From Diogma glabrata (lineage: Eukaryota; Arthropoda; Insecta; Diptera; Cylindrotomidae), in assembly GCA_963693315.1 (NCBI GenBank), contig OY856187.1, positions 109,919,201 through 109,983,200 of the forward strand: a stretch of DNA of 64,000 bases, given 5' to 3'. Position numbers and translations under genes: made by a program. The notes beneath the pieces were generated by a model. The model was not told the origin of the DNA. It saw only the letters and a program-made list of their open reading frames with translations, and made no database searches. Below, piece after piece: positions 61,592 to 64,000 of this stretch (position 1 is the first letter of the stretch; each line of letters starts with the position of its first letter).

Positions 61592-64000
61592 ATGAAATTT
61601 ACAGAACTTTATTATCAAAATTCTCGAGGTTTGAAGACTAAATTAAAGGATTTCAAATTGGAAGTTCAAATTAATAACTTTGAAATTATATGCTTGACTG
61701 AAACGTGGCTAAATAACTCGATAAACTCTTGTGAAGCTTTTGATGATAGATATCTCGTAATGAGAAAAGATCGCGATTTAAGTATGAGTAATAAAATGGA
61801 TGGTGGTGGTGCTTTGATAGCTGTGCATAGGAGTTTTAAATTCGTAGAAATTCCTGGATTGAATTCTCCTTCATTTGACGATGTTTGGCTAAAAATTTAT
61901 TTAGCAAATGGTTCTTGTTTGTTTCTGTGCACTATCTACTTCAATTGCGGTGCAAAATTTGAGGACTATAAACATTTCTTCGATTATTTATCAAACATGA
62001 TTAATAATTCAGGTATGAACTCTCAATTCTTAATTATTGGAGATTTTAATTTATCTAGTATAGTATGGGCCAAAGATGCTTATAATAGAACAATTCCTTT
62101 AAATTATGAAGGCCGCTCAGCGGAATGTTTAGTTGAAATGTTAGAACTTACAGGACTTACTCAAATAAATCATATAACCAACTTACAAGATAAACTTTTA
62201 GACCTGGCACTTACGAATCTTTCTTATGTTAACGTTGATGTCCATAAAAGTATCTCTTTTCTCTCTAAAATAGATCAGTACCATCCCCCGTTATGCTTTC
62301 GTATGAACACTATTCAAATTAAAAAACAATATAACTACACATTTCCGGGGATTAATTGCAATAATATCGATTACGATTTGGTCAGTCTGAAATTCAACAC
62401 ATATAACTGGGAGAGTTTATTATGTGATTTACATGTAGAAGAAGCTCTTGAAGTATTTTACGAATGTCTATTTCTAATACTGAAACCACATATGACGGGG
62501 CCAAAAATAAAAGTCAGAAAATTTCCAATATGGTATTCTAGTTACTTAATACATCTCATTAAACTGAAGGAAAAAGTAAGACAGAAATATAAAATTTATA
62601 ACAATTGTGTTGATCAGAATCTTTTCGCAATTTTAAGGACGAAGGTTAAGGATGAAATAAGAATTTGCTTTAACACATACACAAGTAATATGGAAGATAA
62701 TTTATCTAAAATGCCTAACTCCTTTTGGAATTACAATAAAGCTCTTCAGTCTAAATCCGAATATCCTTCTGTTATGCACCTAGATGAAAAACGATCAAAT
62801 AAACCTACTGAAATTTGTGAATTATTTGCTGAAAATTTTAAATCAGTATATTCTCCTAGTGTTCCTATTTTTTTGCCACTAAACCCTAACTTTTGCAGTC
62901 AGAATATCGCCCAAATTACTGAGAATGAAGTAATGCATATAATACAAAATCTAGAAACTAACAAAGGAGCAGGACCGGACATGATTTCTAATTTATTAAT
63001 AAAGAATTTGAAAAATCATTTGGTGCAACCTTTAACCATTTTATATAATAAATCATTAGATCAAGGTGTATTTCCATCTAAATGGAAAGAATCTTTTATT
63101 AAGCCCATATTTAAAAATGGTGATGCTGCAGACATCACAAATTATAGACCAATCTCTATTTTAAATGCGTTTGCCAAAATTTTTGAGAAATTAGTATATA
63201 AATTGATTTTCGACAAAGTAAAGAGTAAAATTAGTTCAAAACAACATGGCTTCTATCCAAAACGTTCTACCTTATCCAATTTGTTAGAATTTTCGGAATA
63301 CATATCTAGGGCACTTGATAAAAACTTACAGGTCGATTGTATTTATACAGATTTTTCAAAGGCCTTTGATAAAGTTCAGCATCATATTCTGATAGCAAAA
63401 TTAAGATCGTTTGACATACCTTTTTATTTATTAAAGTGGCTGTTATCTTACTTGATAAATCGAATGCAGTACGTACAATTTAATGGTCATAAATCTGAAG
63501 GATTTAGTCCCACATCTGGAGTGCCTCAAGGCTCAATATTGGGTCCACTTTTATTTCTATTGTTCATAAACGATATTTCTGACATACTAAATTGCTACTA
63601 CCTCTTATATGCTGATGATTTGAAAATTTTCTTAATTATTAAAAATGTGTTCGATTGTTTGAGATTACAAAACGATTTAAACATCGTAAACAGTTGGTGC
63701 CTTGAAAATGGATTACAGTTAAACATAAAGAAATGTATGTCAGTTTCCTACACCAAAAAAATAAATAAAGTTGTTTTTGGTTATTCAATAGGAAATGAAG
63801 TACTAAAAGAAGTGTCAGTTATCAAAGATTTAGGTGTAATATTTGATAGTTAATTTCCCTTTCATGAACACATTAACTCGATCTGTCTCAGAGCATTTAA
63901 ATTAGTAGGTTTTATTTGGCGTAGATGTAAGGAATTTCGAAATCCTAGAGTTTTAACTATTCTGTTTAACAGTATGGTACGCAGTATTTTAGAATACGGT
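61592..64000 (+). CDS. LINE ORF2: endonuclease and reverse transcriptase, one internal stop, runs off the window
   Basis: ORF2 combines an apurinic-type endonuclease (N10, E37 in LTETWL, D151 and N153 in GDFN, D204 in LLDL, D228 and H231 in IDQYHPPL) with a reverse transcriptase. The latter shows NGDAADITNYRPIS, YTDFSKAFDKVQHH (motif A), GVPQGSILGPLLF (motif B) and the catalytic YADD in LLYADDLKIF. The frame is open for 753 codons to a TAA at 63851-63853 within LGVIFDS. After it the same frame continues with plausible family sequence (FHEHINSI, RAFKLVGFIWR, SILEYG) to the window edge. All visible catalytic residues are present, so this is a nearly intact copy with one nonsense codon, or a sequencing error. 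The clade is probably CR1/Jockey group. The 3' end is not in the window. Confidence 0.88.

Overview
This looks like nuclear DNA from an arthropod, most likely an insect and perhaps a fly, although no marker in the window fixes the species. The base composition is strongly AT-rich. There are no bacterial-type operons, no ribosome-binding sites and no dense coding. Nearly everything recognisable is a transposable element or a tandem/inverted repeat. The retroelement types (Ty3/gypsy with a variant CxYH-type zinc knuckle, LINEs with a PHD-finger ORF1, LOA-like RNase H), the pogo/Tigger remnant and the long foldback elements fit an insect genome. Only two short adjacent segments on the minus strand near 24.5-25.05 kb look like exons of a possible host gene.

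Layout. 1-24.1 kb: AT-rich intergenic DNA with repeated copies of a non-coding repeat family here called X (1-763, 6840-8525, and two nested copies at 20568-24110). It also holds MITEs (764-1529, 4011-4365, 19315-19576), a nearly perfect foldback element (11403-12010), a dead integrase fragment (about 16260-16580) and a tRNA-like/SINE head (16924-16990). 24.4-25.4 kb: the candidate exons and a minisatellite. 25.8-27.8 kb: a 2-kb palindrome built from four related units. 29.7-31.4 kb: a Tigger-type element with TA duplications and a decayed transposase. 31.6-34.8 kb: inverted repeats around a GGTCATGGT-type minisatellite. 36.9-39.2 kb: a satellite of about 630 bp. 41.4-44.2 kb: a third large foldback element. 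46.45-56.19 kb: a Ty3/gypsy element on the minus strand with both LTRs, a 4-bp target duplication, a tRNA-Trp primer site and a canonical A AAA AAC gag-pol frameshift site. Its reverse transcriptase is split by a 4.65-kb TA-flanked element that carries a decayed multi-exon gene. 56.2-64 kb: three LINEs on the plus strand, two of them decayed; the last (60.4 kb to the window end) has an intact ORF1 and an ORF2 broken by a single visible stop codon.

How it fits together. The window is a record of nested transposition rather than a working gene set: X inside X, a MITE inside X, a cargo-bearing DNA element inside a gypsy element, and one LINE apparently inside another. The most unusual items are the cargo element at 48626-53277, the four-unit palindrome, the nested X composite and the gypsy frameshift signal. 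Divergence is judged by eye; no alignment or database search was run.
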